This document shows, piece after piece, positions 6,188 to 8,400 of a stretch of 8,400 nucleotides of DNA. Origin of the DNA: Gammaproteobacteria bacterium (GTDB lineage Bacteria > Pseudomonadota > Gammaproteobacteria > Woeseiales > Woeseiaceae); assembly GCA_002685275.1 (NCBI GenBank), contig NYWX01000017.1, positions 2,559 through 10,958 of the forward strand, written 5' to 3'. Both the position numbers and the translations under genes were made by a program. The number at the start of each line of letters is the position of its first letter. Within the stretch, counting starts at the first letter, position 1. Under the pieces are notes generated by a model, which saw only the letters and a list, made by a program, of their open reading frames with translations, was not told where the DNA came from and made no database searches.

Positions 6188-6515
6188 AGAAAAGATCCAA
6201 AAAGATATTAAATACCTTACAGAGAAGACAAGAAGTGAGGATATCTTTAAGTTGGCCAACGCCAGAAATAAAGCACTTGAGCAATCTCAGGTAAATTGGG
6301 CGCAGTCTTATTTAACATGGGCGGCCGCCAGCATTGCTTTGCTAGCGGTTGTTACGATCGCAAACGTCAATCTCACAGATCCTATCAACTCAAATGTTAC
6401 TAACGATAAATCCGAGACTTTCTTAGCTATCGAGGCTCAAGATAATGAATATTACGATGATTTTTACTATTGGCTAGATATCTACGACGATTCATTAGTT
6501 GCAATAACTGAATAA
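6171..6515 (+). CDS. Single-pass membrane protein, probable anti-sigma partner (DUF3619-like)
   Basis: A 114-residue protein directly coupled to the sigma gene (17-base overlap). The start is TTG at 6171, supported by a good Shine-Dalgarno AGAGGA (6157-6162) eight bases upstream; an ATG at 6184 is out of frame. Layout: cytoplasmic N-terminus (1-45) with LANARNKALEQ (28-38), one hydrophobic membrane segment (about 48-66, LTWAAASIALLAVVTIANV), then a periplasmic tail rich in acidic and aromatic residues (EAQDNEYYDDFYYWLDIYDD, 88-107). This order and the DDFYYWL ending resemble DUF3619 proteins, which are encoded after sigma genes of this type; the assignment is from memory of the family, not a search. 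Position and topology suggest an anti-sigma factor holding the sigma at the membrane, but no zinc-binding (HxxxCxxC) anti-sigma domain is present, so the mechanism would differ from ZAS-type regulators. Confidence 0.75.
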   Translation: MKNINEEKIQKDIKYLTEKTRSEDIFKLANARNKALEQSQVNWAQSYLTWAAASIALLAVVTIANVNLTDPINSNVTNDKSETFLAIEAQDNEYYDDFYYWLDIYDDSLVAITE

Positions 6516-6529
6516 CTTACATTTTAGTT

Positions 6530-6554
6530 AAATTCTTATGCTTTAAAAGAATTT
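6530..6554 (+). terminator. AT-rich hairpin after the sigma operon, no T-run
   Basis: AAATTCTT (6530-6537) pairs perfectly with AAGAATTT (6547-6554) around a nine-base loop, 15 bases after the stop of the anti-sigma-like gene. Only one G-C pair is present and no T-run follows, so termination would be weak; it abuts the recA promoter region. Confidence 0.25.
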
Positions 6555-6587
6555 GCTATTGACGTTTCCCAAATGCGATAGTACTGT
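6553..6587 (+). promoter_or_regulatory. recA promoter, sigma-70 type, overlapping the LexA box
   Basis: TTGACG (6559-6564, five of six to consensus) lies 17 bases before TACTGT (6582-6587), which is the left half of the LexA box. An alternative is TTGCTA (6553-6558), 18 bases, then GATAGT (6577-6582) with an extended TGC at 6574-6576. Either places the start within or just after the LexA site, so a bound repressor would block polymerase. The exact hexamers cannot be settled by eye. Confidence 0.5.
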
Positions 6588-6601
6588 GTATATCCACAGT
6601 A
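6582..6601 (+). promoter_or_regulatory. LexA (SOS) box upstream of recA
   Basis: TACTGTGTATATCCACAGTA contains the full CTGT-N8-ACAG core (6584-6599) and the flanking TA..TA of the E. coli consensus. It ends 23 bases before the recA ATG and overlaps the promoter, so recA should be LexA-repressed and induced by DNA damage, with recX as the downstream gene of the unit. Confidence 0.94.
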
Positions 6602-6624
6602 TATAAATTAACGGCAGCAAAATA

Positions 6625-7692
6625 ATGGACGATAATAGAAAGAAAGCGCTAGCGCAGGCCCTTGGCCAGATTGAAAAGCAGTTTGGTAAAGGTTCGGTTA
6701 TGCGTATGGGAGATGGTACATCTATCAGGGACATAGAGGCAATATCCACTGGTTCAATTGGTTTAGATGTAGCTTTGGGAATCGGTGGTTTACCAAAAGG
6801 GCGTGTTGTTGAAGTTTATGGACCAGAATCTTCTGGTAAGACAACATTAACTTTACAAGTTGTTGCCGAAGCTCAAAAGGTTGGAGGAACTGCTGCTTTT
6901 ATTGATGCAGAACATGCACTTGATCCAGTATATGCAGCGAAATTAGGAGTGAATGTAGATGAGCTTTTAATATCACAACCTGATACTGGCGAACAAGCGC
7001 TTGAAATCACTGATATGTTAGTGCGATCTGGCGGTGTTGATATTATTGTCGTTGATTCTGTTGCAGCCTTGACCCCCAAAGCAGAAATTGAAGGTGAGAT
7101 GGGTGATTCTCATATGGGGTTGCAAGCCCGTTTAATGTCACAAGCATTAAGAAAATTAACAGGGAATATTAAACGATCAAATGTAATGGTAATCTTTATT
7201 AATCAGATTCGCATGAAAATTGGTGTCATGTTCGGTAGCCCTGAAACCACCACAGGTGGAAATGCATTAAAGTTTTACTCTTCAGTCCGTTTAGATATTC
7301 GAAGAATTGGCGCCATTAAAAAAGGTGATGAAATAGTAGGAAATCAAACACGTGTTAAGGTTGTAAAAAATAAGGTATCACCTCCATTTAAGCAAGCTGA
7401 GTTTGAGATTCTATATGGAAAAGGTATTTCTCGTCTTGGGGAGCTCGTTGACCTTGGTGTTCAAAACGATATCGTTAATAAAGCAGGTTCATGGTACAGC
7501 TATGGTGATAATCGTATAGGTCAGGGAAAAGACAATGCCCAAGATTTCTTAAGAGAGAATCCTGAGATTGCAGATGAAATTGAAAAAAGAGTTCGTGCTA
7601 TTTTAATGCCACCAACTGTTGTAGCGGTGTCAGATTCACCAGAAATTATAGATGCTAAATCACCTAAGGCTGCTGCTAAAGAAGCCTCATAA
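6625..7692 (+). CDS. recA: Recombinase RecA
   Basis: ATP-dependent strand-exchange protein that forms filaments on single-stranded DNA, drives homologous recombination, and as the activated filament triggers LexA self-cleavage. The 355 residues are colinear with E. coli RecA (353). Seen are Walker [10 protein letters not shown] (66-74), [10 protein letters not shown] with catalytic E96, Walker [15 protein letters not shown] (138-151, D144), loop L1 around 156-165 ([10 protein letters not shown]) and loop L2 from Q194 to about 212 ([19 protein letters not shown]), plus [11 protein letters not shown] (255-265) in the core end. The C-terminal tail is less conserved and Ala/Lys/Ser-rich, less acidic than in E. 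coli. No intein or break is present. The ATG at 6625 is the family start; the Shine-Dalgarno is weak (ACGGCAG). It is under the LexA box at 6582-6601 and is followed 47 bases later by recX. Confidence 0.99.
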   Translation: MDDNRKKALAQALGQIEKQFGKGSVMRMGDGTSIRDIEAISTGSIGLDVALGIGGLPKGRVVEVYGPESSGKTTLTLQVVAEAQKVGGTAAFIDAEHALDPVYAAKLGVNVDELLISQPDTGEQALEITDMLVRSGGVDIIVVDSVAALTPKAEIEGEMGDSHMGLQARLMSQALRKLTGNIKRSNVMVIFINQIRMKIGVMFGSPETTTGGNALKFYSSVRLDIRRIGAIKKGDEIVGNQTRVKVVKNKVSPPFKQAEFEILYGKGISRLGELVDLGVQNDIVNKAGSWYSYGDNRIGQGKDNAQDFLRENPEIADEIEKRVRAILMPPTVVAVSDSPEIIDAKSPKAAAKEAS

Positions 7693-7739
7693 ATTAAATG
7701 TAATATTTAATAGGGGTAAAAGTACGTTTTGCATAAGGC

Positions 7740-8240
7740 ATGGAATTATTTGAAGAAATAAGAGTCCTTCGAAAGGATGCCAAAGAAGAGAAATTTTCTT
7801 GCCCAAAAGATGCGCGCAAGAAAGCTATGGATTTCTTAGCAAGGCGTGAACATAGTCAAGTTGAACTCACAAATAAACTAGTTAATAAAGGCTATTTTCG
7901 CCAAATCGCAGAAGAGGTAGTAACTACTCTTACAAATGAGGGACTGCAAAGCAATGATCGATTTGCAGAAGCTTTTGTTCAATCACGCATTAATCAAGGA
8001 AAAGGACCTATACGCATTCGTCTTGACCTAAGTCAGCGTGGAATCTGTGATTCAAATATTGAAAAAGCTATTGGTGAGTCGGGTGCTGATTGGTACAAAT
8101 TAGCATTAAATGCAAGATCGCGTAAATTTGGTTTGGATAAGCCTGAAGATTTCAAAGCTTTGGCCAAGCAAATACGCTTTTTGCGTTACCGTGGATTTGA
8201 TCAGGAACATATCCAATTGGCGCTGAAGTCGTTATCATAG
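7740..8240 (+). CDS. recX: RecA regulatory protein RecX
   Basis: RecX binds in the groove of RecA filaments and limits their extension and ATPase activity, restraining RecA after SOS induction. The 166 residues show the helical RecX repeats: [18 protein letters not shown] (30-47) with the conserved LxRREHS entry, [33 protein letters not shown] (52-84), [15 protein letters not shown] (88-102) and [12 protein letters not shown] (148-159). The first 29 residues are a charged extension not needed for the fold. The ATG at 7740 has an AAGG only one base upstream, too close to act normally, so Met30 at 7827 is an alternative start. Position directly after recA and four bases before alaS is the usual gammaproteobacterial order. 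Between recA and recX a seven-pair A/T hairpin (7693-7711) without a T-run may only partly reduce transcription. Confidence 0.95.
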   Translation: MELFEEIRVLRKDAKEEKFSCPKDARKKAMDFLARREHSQVELTNKLVNKGYFRQIAEEVVTTLTNEGLQSNDRFAEAFVQSRINQGKGPIRIRLDLSQRGICDSNIEKAIGESGADWYKLALNARSRKFGLDKPEDFKALAKQIRFLRYRGFDQEHIQLALKSLS

Positions 8241-8244
8241 TCTT

Positions 8245-8400
8245 ATGAAACCAATAACAAGCAGTGAATTGCGCAAGGCTTTCTTGGAATTTTTCCATAA
8301 GAATAACCACCAAATTATTCAAAGCTCTTCCTTATTGCCTGGAAATGACAAAACTCTTTTGTTCACTAATGCAGGAATGGTTCAATTTAAGGATGTTTTT
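8245..8400 (+). CDS. alaS: Alanyl-tRNA synthetase, N-terminal 52 codons (3' end outside window)
   Basis: Start of the class II synthetase that charges tRNA-Ala. The visible part begins [17 protein letters not shown] and continues with [18 protein letters not shown], then [16 protein letters not shown], the highly conserved motif-1 region of AlaRS (E. coli has nearly the same segment ending [16 protein letters not shown]). The frame is open to the end of the window. It starts four bases after the recX stop (TAG 8238-8240), so cotranscription with recA-recX is likely; only a weak Shine-Dalgarno (TGAAG, 8224-8228) can be seen. The recA-recX-alaS order is the standard gammaproteobacterial one. 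Confidence 0.97.
   Translation, partial: MKPITSSELRKAFLEFFHKNNHQIIQSSSLLPGNDKTLLFTNAGMVQFKDVF

Noticed and set aside
6321..6328. GCGGCCGC, a rare GC-only octamer in an AT-rich region
   Set aside because: It falls in ordinary Ala codons of the membrane segment (WAAAS) with no further GC-rich context; no functional reason to flag it.
6600..6607. TATATAAA as the main recA -10 box, by analogy to E. coli
   Set aside because: The start would leave a leader of only about a dozen bases, and no good -35 lies 16-18 bases upstream; the TTGACG or extended -10 options fit better, although this one is not fully excluded.
6873..7079. Minus-strand ORF opposite recA
   Set aside because: It lies inside the conserved RecA ATPase core; its Ser/Thr/Ala-rich product is typical of an antisense shadow.

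Overview
The window looks like the chromosome of an AT-rich gammaproteobacterium, probably marine and possibly of the SAR86/OM type, although the exact lineage cannot be settled from the sequence alone. The evidence is the pncC (cinA C-terminal) ... recA-recX-alaS order with an enterobacterial-type LexA box, the close match of RecA, PncC and AspRS to gammaproteobacterial forms, and an ECF sigma factor of a type I know from gamma- and betaproteobacteria. Most starts have weak or no Shine-Dalgarno sequences.

Layout: 1-572 is the 3' end of aspS. After 17 bases comes a GT4-type glycosyltransferase (590-1675), followed by a stand-alone nicotinamide-nucleotide amidase, pncC (1790-2290). Convergent to it on the minus strand is a large DUF5916/CBM9-like outer-membrane barrel protein (2318-4744). 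A 293-base intergenic region (4745-5037) holds a striking 76-base near-perfect palindrome. It is followed on the plus strand by a small secreted EF-hand protein (5038-5373), an ECF-family sigma factor (5552-6187) and an overlapping single-pass membrane protein, probably its anti-sigma partner (6171-6515). The housekeeping block resumes with recA (6625-7692) under a LexA box, then recX (7740-8240) and the first 52 codons of alaS (8245 to the window end).

The most interesting part is 2318-6515, which separates pncC from recA, genes that are often adjacent in gammaproteobacteria. A bipartite motif of ECF-promoter form (GTnAACC, 15 bases, CGTT; equivalently AAC-N16-CGT) occurs three times with identical spacing: before the sigma gene, and in each arm of the palindrome, one copy reading toward the EF-hand gene and one toward the DUF5916 gene. 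This suggests a self-contained ECF regulon: a sigma factor, its membrane-anchored regulator, a periplasmic calcium-binding protein and an outer-membrane barrel, with the sigma factor driving all transcription units including its own. This is inference from motif, spacing and gene order. A competing reading of the palindrome is a fold-back MITE with a TA target duplication.
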